Positions 8,826 through 18,445 of a stretch of DNA of 64,000 bases are shown one piece after another. The notes beneath the pieces were generated by a model that had not been told where the DNA came from, ran no database searches, and saw nothing but the letters and a program-made list of their open reading frames with translations. Position numbers and translations under genes: made by a program. Each line of letters begins with the position of its first letter. Position 1 is the stretch's first letter. This DNA is from Candidatus Hydrogenedentota bacterium (GTDB taxonomy: Bacteria > Hydrogenedentota > Hydrogenedentia > Hydrogenedentales > CAITNO01): positions 1 through 64,000 of the forward strand of contig CAITNO010000027.1 in NCBI GenBank assembly GCA_903893795.1. Direction: 5' to 3'.

Positions 8826-9779
8826 CTACTGCGCCGCGCCAATCGTGAACAGACCCATCTCAGGGCGGCAGAGGAAGCGGACCTGGGGCGCGGGTGGGGG
8901 CACCATGCCAATCCCCCGGCTGGTGTACACAGTGGTTCGGCCGAGCTGACACCGGCCGGCCTCGAAACGCTTTCCCGTGGCCGCATAGGTGTATACCGCG
9001 CCCCACAGGGGCAGGCGCACCTGGCCGCCGTGGGTGTGGCCGCAGAGATAGAGGTCCGCTTCGTGCCGGGCGGCCTCTTCGGCGCAGTCGGGATAGTGGT
9101 TCAGCACGATTTTATAGTCCGCCCCGGCCATCTCGGCGTAGACGGGCGCATGGGGACCGCTGGGATAGAGGCCGGCCAGGGCAATGGTTTTGCCCCCATG
9201 TTTGATGGTCACCGCCTTGTTCTTGAGGATGGTCACATTGGGCGCGGCCTTTTCGAGGCTCGTCACGTCGTCGGCGCCGATGCAGGTAAACACCCCCAGC
9301 GGGGCCTTTAGTTGGGACAGCAAGTTGGCGAGCGGCACCGTGTCCCGGCTGTTCACCTGATTGAGATCGCCGGTGAGCAGGATGAGGTCCGGCGCGAGTT
9401 CCCGGGCGCGGTCCACCACCCATTGGTCGCGCGGGGACTGGTCCGGCTCCAAGTGCAGGTCCGACACGTGCAAAATGCGCAGGGGCGGATCGAAGGGTCC
9501 TTTCAGGTCGATCCGGCTCAGTTCCGGTCCGTTGGGCTCCACGTGGAAGCCCCAGATATAGGCGCCCAAGTAGACCACACCGCCCAAGGCTGCGGCCAGC
9601 ATCAGTCGTCGCCCTGCGGCGGGCCGCCGGGCGGGGTCATAGCAGGCATGCACCCAGCCCCGCAGGAAAAAAAGCGCCGGCCACGCCGGCAGGGAAGCAA
9701 GCAGGACAAAGAGCGCAAGCCCGACAAACTCGTAATACTCACCCAACATGCGGAGATAGTACCAGTATCGATGCCGCAC
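8826..9779 (-). CDS. Membrane-anchored calcineurin-like metallophosphoesterase
   Basis: 317-residue phosphoesterase. Two hydrophobic stretches near the N-terminus (about 18-42 and 58-78) anchor it in the membrane. The catalytic domain then shows the family's metal-binding series: HVSDLHL (D and H), LLTGDLNQVN (GD), LNHYPD (His) and LCGHTHGGQVRLPLWG (GHTH). The last motif and general layout match the YkuE/YaeI-like group, where some members act on UDP-2,3-diacylglucosamine or lipid-linked phosphates; which applies here is unknown. The start is uncertain: GTG 9779 or ATG 9749, neither with a clear ribosome site. It is separated from the efflux operon downstream by 282 bp that contains that operon's own promoter. 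Confidence 0.87.
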   Translation of the reverse strand: MRHRYWYYLRMLGEYYEFVGLALFVLLASLPAWPALFFLRGWVHACYDPARRPAAGRRLMLAAALGGVVYLGAYIWGFHVEPNGPELSRIDLKGPFDPPLRILHVSDLHLEPDQSPRDQWVVDRARELAPDLILLTGDLNQVNSRDTVPLANLLSQLKAPLGVFTCIGADDVTSLEKAAPNVTILKNKAVTIKHGGKTIALAGLYPSGPHAPVYAEMAGADYKIVLNHYPDCAEEAARHEADLYLCGHTHGGQVRLPLWGAVYTYAATGKRFEAGRCQLGRTTVYTSRGIGMVPPPAPQVRFLCRPEMGLFTIGAAQ

Positions 9780-9856
9780 CCGCCAACGGGGAACCTGACC
9801 CGTGCAAAGCGCATAAATTCAATGAAACCTCGGGCTTTCGTGGCCTGTCGAAAGAA

Positions 9857-9899
9857 TTGCACCCTGACGGGCAAAAATATACACTGTATGGACCGGTCC
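9857..9899 (+). promoter_or_regulatory. Predicted promoter with GGACCGGTCC palindrome
   Basis: TTGCAC (9857-9862) and TACACT (9880-9885) are 17 nt apart. A perfect 10-bp palindrome, GGACCGGTCC, occupies 9890-9899, just where transcription would begin. It may be an operator for the oxidoreductase gene starting at 9930, or a chance restriction-site-like palindrome in GC-rich DNA. Confidence 0.35.
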
Positions 9900-9929
9900 G
9901 CAAGGCCGGACAACTGAAAGGGAATTCAG

Positions 9930-11240
<1,311 letters not shown>

Positions 11241-11265
11241 CACAAGGCTGAACAGTGAGCTTTCC

Positions 11266-11298
11266 GGGGACGCCCGCCTTGTGCGCGGCGTCCCCGTT
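11266..11298 (+). terminator. Probable terminator after the first Gfo/Idh gene
   Basis: GGGGACGCC (11266-11274) pairs with GGCGTCCCC (11287-11295) over 9 bp and a 12-nt loop. It is followed by GTTGTCTT, a weak T-tract. It lies 26 nt after the stop codon. Confidence 0.5.
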
Positions 11299-11400
11299 GT
11301 CTTGGGGCTTTGGCCGGGCTTTGTCCGCAGACGGTTTCGGACGGGAAACTTGAGGCGCCTGTCCCGCTGAAAGCCGATGGGATCGTTATTAACAAGACAA

Positions 11401-11409
11401 TGTTATAAT
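11401..11409 (+). promoter_or_regulatory. Extended -10 promoter of the first TPR gene
   Basis: TGTTATAAT is a perfect extended -10 element (TGn-TATAAT), 40 nt before the ATG at 11449. No good -35 box is visible, as is usual for extended -10 promoters. The third TPR paralogue has the related TGTTATACT at 14098-14106. Confidence 0.45.
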
Positions 11410-11448
11410 GCAGGGCGAAGTTTGTACCGTAAACAGAGGTGAACAAGC

Positions 11449-12717
11449 ATGACAACGCAACGAATAGCAGCTCTGGGGGTGTTGGTGGTGGTCATTGTGG
11501 CCGTGGTGCTGGTCCAGGCCGTCAGAAGTTTGAGCGGCGACAGCGAGGCCAAGGATTCCAAGACAACCGTTGCCACTTCACAGAAGGACAGCCACAAGTC
11601 TCCGGCTGTCAAGCAGAAGAGCGGGCGCGACAATGACAACTGGACCCCCGTCGCGAGCCGCCGCAAGAGTGACCGGGGCGGCGCGGCAGGCGCCAACGCA
11701 AAGATGGATGACGCCGCCGGTGGCGCTTCTGGGGCCCCCGGGACCCAGACAGCCCTTTCCGGCGCGGCAGACGCCGGGGCGCAGGGGGCCAACGGCAAAG
11801 GGGCGGCCGGAAATCCCAAAGACCCCAAGGCAGCAGCAGCGGCAGCAGCGGCTGCCGCCGCAGCAGACAAAGACAAGGGCGCGAAGGACGGTGTCTCCCC
11901 CGAGGCGGCGGCCCGGTCGGAGCAACTGGCCAAGATTGCCCAGGATTTTTTTGACAAGGGCAATTTTGACGAAGCACGCAAGAAACTGTCCCAGAGCCTC
12001 CACGACAATCCCAAGAATTCCGGCGCGTGGCGCCAGCTTGCGGCGGTGGAAAAGCAGACCGGCAACACGGAAGCCGAACTGAGCGCCTATGACCAGTGGA
12101 CCCAGGAGGTTCCGGGCGACAAGATGGCGCACTACGAGGCAGCCTCGGCCTATGCGCGCAACGGCATGGGCGACCAGGCGCTGCAGCAACTGACTTCCTT
12201 CCAAACGCTGAGCGGCGCCGACCCCCAGTCCAACGGCATGGCGGCCATTGTCTACGGGCAGATGAACATGACCGATGCGCAGGGCACCGCGCTGAGCCAG
12301 TACGTGGCCGCCGACCCGACCTCGATGGACGCCCACCGCATGCTGGGCGAGTTTTACCAGAAGACCGGGCAGACGGACCAGATGTTCTCGGAATACCAGA
12401 CCATGGCGCAGCTTGACCCGAAGAGCAACGCGCCCTACATGCAAATGGGGAACGCCTACGTGCAGATGGGGCAGTTCGACACGGCGCTGACGCAGTTTGA
12501 GTCTGCGGTGACCATCAACCCAAAAGACGCCGAGGCGCTGAGCCGCATGGCCTACATGCAGCGCCAGTTGGGCGACATGCAGGGGGCGGTGACCACCTAC
12601 CAGCGCGTTGTCGGCATTGACCCGAACTCCACGATGGGTGTTCAGGCCGCCCAACACATGCAGTATATCCAGGGCGAAATGGGCGCGGCTGCGGCGACGC
12701 CGACAACGAAGCATTAA
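11449..12717 (+). CDS. Membrane-anchored TPR protein, paralogue 1 of 3
   Basis: 422-residue protein of unknown role. A single N-terminal membrane helix (about 8-24) is followed by a charged Lys/Ser/Asp segment with the block DNDNWTPV. Next comes a low-complexity Ala/Gly/Lys linker including a run of 13 alanines near residue 130, then about seven tetratricopeptide-like repeats (about 155-405; for example NAPYMQMGNAYVQMGQFDTA and ALSRMAYMQRQLGDMQGA). The architecture suggests a protein held in the inner membrane with a periplasmic TPR scaffold. It shares the membrane helix, the WTP block, the linker and the repeat register with the two genes that follow. The ATG has AGAGGTG upstream and its own extended -10 promoter. 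Confidence 0.8.
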   Translation: MTTQRIAALGVLVVVIVAVVLVQAVRSLSGDSEAKDSKTTVATSQKDSHKSPAVKQKSGRDNDNWTPVASRRKSDRGGAAGANAKMDDAAGGASGAPGTQTALSGAADAGAQGANGKGAAGNPKDPKAAAAAAAAAAAADKDKGAKDGVSPEAAARSEQLAKIAQDFFDKGNFDEARKKLSQSLHDNPKNSGAWRQLAAVEKQTGNTEAELSAYDQWTQEVPGDKMAHYEAASAYARNGMGDQALQQLTSFQTLSGADPQSNGMAAIVYGQMNMTDAQGTALSQYVAADPTSMDAHRMLGEFYQKTGQTDQMFSEYQTMAQLDPKSNAPYMQMGNAYVQMGQFDTALTQFESAVTINPKDAEALSRMAYMQRQLGDMQGAVTTYQRVVGIDPNSTMGVQAAQHMQYIQGEMGAAAATPTTKH

Positions 12718-12819
12718 CAAGCGCCGCTCCCGCCCCGCAGGAGGCGGCGTGGATCGTTTGCGCCGGCAGAAATGTTGCACTCACCGGCGGGATGGCCGCC
12801 AAAAACAAGGTGTTTGCCC

Positions 12820-14046
12820 GTGATGAACCGTCTGACAATGGTTTCGTGCTGTTTTGCCGTGGTCTTTGCGGCGGCCACACTGGTCCAGACCTACCGGGTG
12901 TGGCAACTGCAGACTGAGGCCGCGTCCCTGCGCGCCGCCGCGGCGGCCCCGCAGAAAGACGCCCGCAAGACCGCGGCGGGCAAACGAACAGCCGCACTTG
13001 ACGATGACAGTTGGACGCCCATTGCGGACAACGCCAAGAAGGGCAAAGCCGCCTCCGACGCCAAGTCTGACAAAGGCGGCGCAAACGGAACCAAGACGGC
13101 ACTCTCCCCTGGGGCAAACGCCGGAACGCCGGGGGAAACAGGCAAGGGACCTGCCGGTGCCCCCAAGTCCGCCAAAGCACCCGCTTCGGGCGCGGAGGCC
13201 AAGCCCGCGCCGGGTGCCGCATCGCAGGAACAGGTGGCCCGGTCGCAGGAAATGATCAAGTCGGCCCAGGAGTACGTCAAGACGGGCAATTTTACCCAGG
13301 CCCGGGAGAAGCTCCAGCAGGGGTTGAAGGAAGACCCCCAGAATGCGGACGCCTGGCGTCAACTGGCGTCGGTGGACCGGCAACTCGGCAATTCGCAGGA
13401 GGAGCTGGACGCCTACCAGAAATGGATGGAGGCGGCGCCCGACGACCGCATGGCGCGCTACATGGCCTCCGAGGCCTTTGCGCGCAACGGTATGGACAGC
13501 CAGGCGCTGCAATACCTGTCGGACTTCCAGCAGATGAGCAACAGCGATCCCAATTCCTATGCCATGACGGCAGGCATTTATCAGCAGATGAACATGACGG
13601 CCGAGCAGGGCGATGCGCTGCGCCAGTGGACGGGCGCGGCCCCCAATTCACCGGACGCGCACCGCGCGCTGGGCAGTTACTACCAGCGCACGGGGCAGGT
13701 TGATCAGGCCATTGCGCAGTACCAGACCATGGCGCAGTTGGAGCCGAACAACCCGGCACCGTACGTGGAACTGGGGAACACCTACCTTCAGACAAATCAG
13801 CCCGACGCCGCACTGCAGCAGTTTCAGACCGCGGTAAGCATCCGCCCCAACAATGTGGAGGCGCTTTCGCGCCTGGCCAGCACGGAGCGGCAGTTGGGGG
13901 ACGTGCAGAGCGCCATGGTGAATTTCCAGCACATTATTGAATTGGAACCGGGTTCCCCGGCGGGCCAGCAGGCCGCCACCAGCATACAGAGCATTCAGCA
14001 GCAGCAGGTCGTGCAGGCACAGCAGCAGGCGACACAGCGCCGCTAA
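12820..14046 (+). CDS. Membrane-anchored TPR protein, paralogue 2 of 3
   Basis: 408-residue paralogue of its neighbours: membrane helix (LTMVSCCFAVVFAAATLVQT), a coiled segment (VWQLQTEAASLRAAA), the block DDDSWTPI, a Lys/Ala/Gly linker, then TPR repeats to near the end and a Gln-rich tail (QQQVVQAQQQATQRR). The GTG start at 12820 is chosen because AAGGTG lies 7 nt upstream. The same arrangement (AGGTG, seven bases, GTG, two codons, AAC CGT or similar) is found at paralogue 3, so the leader was duplicated with the gene. An in-frame start at 12772 would add 16 residues that the paralogues lack. No clear promoter of its own; probably read through from paralogue 1. Confidence 0.78.
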   Translation: MMNRLTMVSCCFAVVFAAATLVQTYRVWQLQTEAASLRAAAAAPQKDARKTAAGKRTAALDDDSWTPIADNAKKGKAASDAKSDKGGANGTKTALSPGANAGTPGETGKGPAGAPKSAKAPASGAEAKPAPGAASQEQVARSQEMIKSAQEYVKTGNFTQAREKLQQGLKEDPQNADAWRQLASVDRQLGNSQEELDAYQKWMEAAPDDRMARYMASEAFARNGMDSQALQYLSDFQQMSNSDPNSYAMTAGIYQQMNMTAEQGDALRQWTGAAPNSPDAHRALGSYYQRTGQVDQAIAQYQTMAQLEPNNPAPYVELGNTYLQTNQPDAALQQFQTAVSIRPNNVEALSRLASTERQLGDVQSAMVNFQHIIELEPGSPAGQQAATSIQSIQQQQVVQAQQQATQRR

Positions 14047-14097
14047 CTGTTCTCGGAGCCGTGCCAGCCGTATGCGGATTTTTGCCCGCAAGGGGGA

Positions 14098-14106
14098 TGT
14101 TATACT
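14098..14106 (+). promoter_or_regulatory. Extended -10 promoter of the third TPR gene
   Basis: TGTTATACT fits the extended -10 form and lies 38 nt before GTG 14144. Its sequence and distance to the start are close to those at paralogue 1 (40 nt), which supports a conserved promoter carried by the duplication. Confidence 0.4.
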
Positions 14107-14143
14107 TTACGGAATGAACTGAAAGAGCAAGAGGTGTTTGACT

Positions 14144-15346
14144 GTGACAAACCGTTTGACTATAGCGTTGTCCGTTCTGGTGGTGGTCTTTGCGACGGTG
14201 TCCGCCGTGCAGACTTACCGGGTCTGGGGGTTGCAGGAGGAGGCGGGCGTCCTGCGCACCGCCGCGGCGGAAACGCAAAAGGACTCCCACAAGGTGGGGG
14301 GCGGCAAGCACGCAGCAGGCGCGGACAATGATTCCTGGACCCCCGTCTCCACGGGCACCGCGAAAGGAAAGGGCCACGAGGCCGCGAATGCGAAGGCTGA
14401 CGGAAGCTTGGGGCGCGACGGGGGAAAAACGGAGCTGGCCTCCGCGGCCGACGCGGGCAAGCAGGGAGCCAAGGGCAAGGGGACGGCAGAAGACGCCAAG
14501 GCCGCGGCAGGCGCGGTCTCTCCCGATGCTGCGGCCCGGTCCGATGAACTTTCCAAGTCGGCCCTGGAGTCGCTCAAGGCGGGCAATCTTGAGCAGGCCC
14601 GCGACAAGCTCCTGCAGAGTGTGCGGGAGAACCCGCAGAGCAGCGACGCCTGGCGCAATCTTGCCTCGGTACAGCGTCAGCTTGGGGCGTCCCAGGATGA
14701 GTTGGACACCTACAAACAGTGGATGGAGCAGCGGCCCGAGGACAAGCTGGCGCACTACATGGCGGCGGAAGCCTATGCGCGCGGCGGCATGGACGACCAG
14801 GCGCTGCAGTATCTGACGCAGTTCCAATCGATGAGCACCGACAACCCCCAGGCCTACGCCATGGCCGCCGGGGTGTACCAGCAGATGAACATGAGCGCCG
14901 AGCAGGGCGATGCGCTCCGGCAGTGGGTCAGCGCCGCGCCCAATTCATCCGATGCGCACCGCGTGCTGGGCGACTACTACCAGCGGGCGGGACAGAACGA
15001 CCAGGCCATCGCGGAATACCAGACGATGGCGACGCTGCAGCCGAACACCGCCACCCCCTACATTCAGATGGGCAACGCCTACGCCCAGATGGGACAGCTC
15101 GACGCCGCGCAGGCGCAGTTTGAGACGGCCGTAAGTGTGCGCCCGGCCGATGTGGAGGCGCTCTCGCGGTTGGCTGACATCCAGCGGCAGACCCGTGATT
15201 TTCAGGCCGCCACGGCCACCTATCAGCGCGTGGTGAACCTCGAACCGGGCTCAAACGCCGGGGTACAGGCCGCGCGCAACATTCAGTATATTCAGGAAGA
15301 GGTGACCATGCGGGCGCAGCAGGCCGACGCGCCGCCACCGCAGTAG
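14144..15346 (+). CDS. Membrane-anchored TPR protein, paralogue 3 of 3
   Basis: 400-residue paralogue: membrane helix (LTIALSVLVVVFATVSAVQT), the conserved TYRVWGLQEEA segment, the block DNDSWTPV, a Lys/Ala/Gly linker and about seven TPR-like repeats. The blocks YQQMNMSAEQGDALRQW and SSDAHRVLGDYYQRAGQ are nearly identical to paralogue 2, so paralogues 2 and 3 are the closer pair. GTG 14144 has GAGGTG 7 nt upstream; the TTG two codons earlier is less likely. The second Gfo/Idh gene follows about 75 bp downstream on the same strand. Role unknown; TPR arrays usually mediate protein binding. Confidence 0.78.
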   Translation: MTNRLTIALSVLVVVFATVSAVQTYRVWGLQEEAGVLRTAAAETQKDSHKVGGGKHAAGADNDSWTPVSTGTAKGKGHEAANAKADGSLGRDGGKTELASAADAGKQGAKGKGTAEDAKAAAGAVSPDAAARSDELSKSALESLKAGNLEQARDKLLQSVRENPQSSDAWRNLASVQRQLGASQDELDTYKQWMEQRPEDKLAHYMAAEAYARGGMDDQALQYLTQFQSMSTDNPQAYAMAAGVYQQMNMSAEQGDALRQWVSAAPNSSDAHRVLGDYYQRAGQNDQAIAEYQTMATLQPNTATPYIQMGNAYAQMGQLDAAQAQFETAVSVRPADVEALSRLADIQRQTRDFQAATATYQRVVNLEPGSNAGVQAARNIQYIQEEVTMRAQQADAPPPQ

Positions 15347-15421
15347 GGTCTGGGGTCTTGGGTCTGGGGTCTAGTGAATACCGAAGACGGCGCAAGAGTC
15401 AGGCACTGGAGAGGAGCGGGT

Positions 15422-16711
15422 ATGAACGGGTCGCGCAGGGATTTTCTCAGGCAGGCCGGGGCGGTGACGGTTGCCGCGGGACTTGGGACGGGCCGCGCCT
15501 TCGGCGCCAACGAAACCATTCGCCTGGGCGTCATCGGCACGGGCAACCGGGGCGGACAGCTCATAGACGCACTGCGTCCGCACAAAGACGCCGGGATCGT
15601 GGCGCTCTGCGATGTCCACCAGCCCCACTTGGACAAGTGGTCCGCCAAACTCGGCGGCAAGCCGAAGCTCTTCAAGGATTTTCGGCAACTGCTGGAGCAA
15701 CAGGACGTGGACGCCGTGCTCATCGCCACGCCGGACCACTGGCATGCGGTGCAGACGATCATGGCCTGCAACGCGGGCAAGGATGTCTACATAGAAAAAC
15801 CGCTCTCGCTGACCATTCACGAGGGCCGCAGGATGGTCGAGGTTGCCCGGGCGACCATGCGGGTGGTGCAGATGGGCATCCACCGGCGCTCCGGCGTCAT
15901 GTACGGCAAACTGGCACAGCAATTGCGCGAGGGCCTTATTGGCAAGGTGACGGTGGCGCGCTGCTACCGCATCACCAACATGTGGCCCAATGGCATGGGC
16001 AAAGGCGCCGACGCGGCGCCACCGGCGGACCTGGACTGGAACCTGTGGCTTGGGCCCAGTCCAGAGCGCCCCTACCGCGACAACATCGCGCCCTACAAGT
16101 TCCGCTGGTGGAAGGCCTACAGTTCGCAGGTGGGCAACTGGGGCGTTCATTTCGTCGATGTCATCCGCTGGATGATGAACGAGGAGTCGCCCGAGGCCGT
16201 CGCCGCGCTGGGCGGACGATTCGCCGTCGATGACGATCGTACCATCCCGGACACGATGGAGGTGACCTGGCAATTGCCCTCGGGCGCGCTGGCGCTTTTC
16301 GGCCAGTACGAGGCCAGCGGCAACCCGGCCATGAAACGGGGCTATGTGGAGTTTCGCGGCACCAAGGGCACGCTCTACGTGGACGATGAGGGCTATGAAA
16401 TCGTGCCGGAAAGCGGCGGCCAGTTCCAGGACAGCAAGCGGCGCATGGAGGCCGTCGACGAGAAGAGCGGCGAGGGCGATCTGACCGTGGCGCATCTGCG
16501 CAATTTCCTCGACTGCGTGAAGAGCCGCGCCGTCCCCAACGCCGACGTGGAAATCGGCCACCGTTCCACCACCTTCTCCCACTTGGGCAACATCGCGCTG
16601 GCCACCCGGTCGGTCATCGAGTGGGACGGCAAGGCCGAGCGCATCACCAACAACGAAAAGGCCAACAGCCTGCTCCAGTATGAATACCGCGCGCCCTGGA
16701 CACTGGGATAG
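15422..16711 (+). CDS. Gfo/Idh/MocA family oxidoreductase with TAT leader (second copy)
   Basis: 429-residue oxidoreductase with twin-arginine leader (SRRDFLRQAG, then Ala/Val/Gly-rich). The Rossmann motif is GVIGTGNRGG. The family block AVLIATPDHWHAVQTIMAC and the catalytic-Lys segment IEKPLSLT are present. It is about as distant from the first Gfo/Idh gene as typical family members are, so it is not a recent duplicate. ATG 15422 is chosen for the GAGAGGAG ribosome site and because the twin-arginine leader begins there; an in-frame start 16 codons upstream would place extra residues before the leader. Substrate unknown. Confidence 0.92.
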   Translation: MNGSRRDFLRQAGAVTVAAGLGTGRAFGANETIRLGVIGTGNRGGQLIDALRPHKDAGIVALCDVHQPHLDKWSAKLGGKPKLFKDFRQLLEQQDVDAVLIATPDHWHAVQTIMACNAGKDVYIEKPLSLTIHEGRRMVEVARATMRVVQMGIHRRSGVMYGKLAQQLREGLIGKVTVARCYRITNMWPNGMGKGADAAPPADLDWNLWLGPSPERPYRDNIAPYKFRWWKAYSSQVGNWGVHFVDVIRWMMNEESPEAVAALGGRFAVDDDRTIPDTMEVTWQLPSGALALFGQYEASGNPAMKRGYVEFRGTKGTLYVDDEGYEIVPESGGQFQDSKRRMEAVDEKSGEGDLTVAHLRNFLDCVKSRAVPNADVEIGHRSTTFSHLGNIALATRSVIEWDGKAERITNNEKANSLLQYEYRAPWTLG

Positions 16712-16926
16712 GACTGCACCGCTGGGGTAACGAATGTAAGCTTGGTGTGTGGGTCAGATGGATTTTCTCGTTCGGCCAAACCGCATCTCAACAGTAAAAT
16801 GCTCTGGACCCACACAAGAAACAGGCGCGCACCCATCGCCCGAAACGGTTATTCTGCCAAGCCTCAAGAAAAAACAACTTATCCTGAGGATGGGGGAGAA
16901 AAGCCTTTTGCGGGAACAACGCAGAC

Positions 16927-17511
16927 TCAGTCAGCCGTGTCGTCCTCGCCCTTGCGGCGGCGGCGTTTGCGCTCTTTGAGCGCATTGGCCTTGTAGAAGA
17001 GCGCCGGTTCGATAATCGGCTCGTGGAGGCCTTCGGTCTCCACCTCGCCGTAGCTGACCCGGCCGCGGTAGGTCCTATTGGAAAGGATAATCGCTATCGC
17101 CTGGCGCGACCAGCGGTTGCCCTTGCGGGTGTACACACCCTTGGAATGAAGATAGTTGACAACTTTGCCGGTGCTTCTGGTGTTGAGGTATTCGCGGAAA
17201 ATCATCCGGACCACTTCGGCCTCGCGGTCGTCTATCACCAGGGGCTTGTTTTCGTCAGGACCGCGCCGGTACCCGTAGGGTGCCGGTCCGGTGCCATAAC
17301 GCCCCTGCTGCACCGCCGTGAGTTGACCGCGTTTGACCTTTGCGCCATGGCTTAAACGGCCCGGACGCTCCAGTACCTTGGTCCCCGTGGCGGGTAGTGT
17401 GTTGTGCTCGCGAAGATTTTCCATGACACCACGTTCCAGCATCAATCGACCGCCCAAAAGCTCACCGGTTTGGCCTTGGTGGCCACTGACTCGCAACCCC
17501 CGGTGTAACAT
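16927..17511 (-). CDS. Stand-alone recombinase-domain protein (large serine recombinase fragment)
   Basis: 194 residues matching the DNA-binding 'Recombinase' domain that normally follows the catalytic domain of large serine recombinases. Visible marks: GRYGTGPAPYGYRRG, IDDREAEVVRMIFREYLN, YTRKGNRWSRQAIAIILSNRTYRGRVSYGEVE, then a Lys/Arg-rich tail. The N-terminal resolvase domain with the catalytic Ser is absent, and no trace of it is seen upstream. A near-consensus promoter sits right before the ATG, so the short form seems to be expressed rather than being simple debris. It may be an accessory DNA-binding protein, the second half of a split recombinase, or a remnant captured next to a promoter. 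No attachment sites were recognised. Confidence 0.65.
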   Translation of the reverse strand: MLHRGLRVSGHQGQTGELLGGRLMLERGVMENLREHNTLPATGTKVLERPGRLSHGAKVKRGQLTAVQQGRYGTGPAPYGYRRGPDENKPLVIDDREAEVVRMIFREYLNTRSTGKVVNYLHSKGVYTRKGNRWSRQAIAIILSNRTYRGRVSYGEVETEGLHEPIIEPALFYKANALKERKRRRRKGEDDTAD

Positions 17512-17525
17512 ATATTCACATCCTT

Positions 17526-17554
17526 ATTGTAAGCGATTTGCGCCTGAATGTCAA
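17526..17554 (-). promoter_or_regulatory. Near-consensus sigma-70 promoter of the recombinase-domain gene
   Basis: On the minus strand, TTGACA (17549-17554) and TACAAT (17526-17531) are spaced by exactly 17 nt. The predicted start of transcription (about 17519) lies only some 8 nt before the ATG at 17511, so the mRNA would be almost leaderless. The GGA sequence that could serve as ribosome site would lie at or before the RNA start. Confidence 0.65.
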
Positions 17555-17777
17555 GAGTTTCTGTTCTCAGCATGTTCTATAAATGGAAACAAGCGACTCT
17601 GGCAGGCCTATTTCATCCCGCCTAAAAGAGTGCGCCGACTGAAATAATGTCCAAAGTGGGCGTTGCCTATGCGGGTGGTGGGGAATTTGTGTCGGCAGCT
17701 TGGGACATGCCAAGATGGCGACAGGGCGCGTGTGCGCCCCGCTGTAAAGTTTGGGACCAAGGAAGGCTGTAACGAAT

Positions 17778-18404
17778 ATGACATTTAGCAGGCGGCAGGC
17801 GTTGAAGATCGGATTGGCCGCGGTGGCCGGCGGACTGTCCGCCCGATCACATGCGGCGGATGCGGACCCGGCATTCCTGGCGAACCTGTTGCGGGTGCAG
17901 GGTCAAAAGATGGATGAAGACCTGCGCTTCACCGCATTTGCGCTCAAAGCGGATGCGGAGGCCTACGCCCAGGTTGCGGCTCTGTTTCGCGCATCGGCCG
18001 TCTCCGCGAAGGTGCAGGTCCGCAGCCATGCCTCCCTGGTCAAGGAGCTGGGCGGCACCCCAAAGGCCGCCGGTGACAAAGCTGACGCGGCGTCCACAAA
18101 GGACAATCTGGCCTTTGCCCTCAAGGAGGCCACCCACGAGGCCGAAACCCTCTATCCTGAACTGGTCAAGGCGGCCCAGGACAAAGGCATGGGCGTTGCC
18201 GTGCGCGTGCTGACCTACAGCAAGGCGGCGATCACCGAGCAGGCCAAGCTGTACCGCACGGCCCTGGAGCACCTGGAAGAATGGAAGGGCGCAGGCAAGG
18301 TGTTCTACGTCTGCCCCGTCTGCGGGCTTGCCACCCTGGGGATGGCGACAGAGGTCTGCCCAATCTGCCATACCCCAAAAGGAATGTTTACAAAAGTCGT
18401 CTGA
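17778..18404 (+). CDS. Rubrerythrin-related protein with TAT-like leader and rubredoxin-type zinc/iron knuckle
   Basis: 208 residues. A twin-arginine-like leader (FSRRQALKIG plus an Ala/Gly stretch) suggests export. The middle part aligns with the two halves of the rubrerythrin four-helix bundle: FALKADAEAYAQVAALFRAS corresponds to the first half and KEATHEAETLYPELVKAA to the second. The C-terminus is a rubredoxin-like domain with all four cysteines (VCPVCG and VCPICHTPKG). The diiron ExxH motifs are not conserved: where the family has E(R)EH, this protein has AKVQ, and no His is found in the last helix. It may thus keep the rubredoxin site but lack peroxidase chemistry. ATG 17778 follows AAGGAAGG. 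It is 41 bp before a DUF2231 membrane protein. Confidence 0.75.
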   Translation: MTFSRRQALKIGLAAVAGGLSARSHAADADPAFLANLLRVQGQKMDEDLRFTAFALKADAEAYAQVAALFRASAVSAKVQVRSHASLVKELGGTPKAAGDKADAASTKDNLAFALKEATHEAETLYPELVKAAQDKGMGVAVRVLTYSKAAITEQAKLYRTALEHLEEWKGAGKVFYVCPVCGLATLGMATEVCPICHTPKGMFTKVV

Positions 18405-18445
18405 CGCGCCCCGGGTGCGGTCTTACTTTACAAGGCTGAGGGTCC

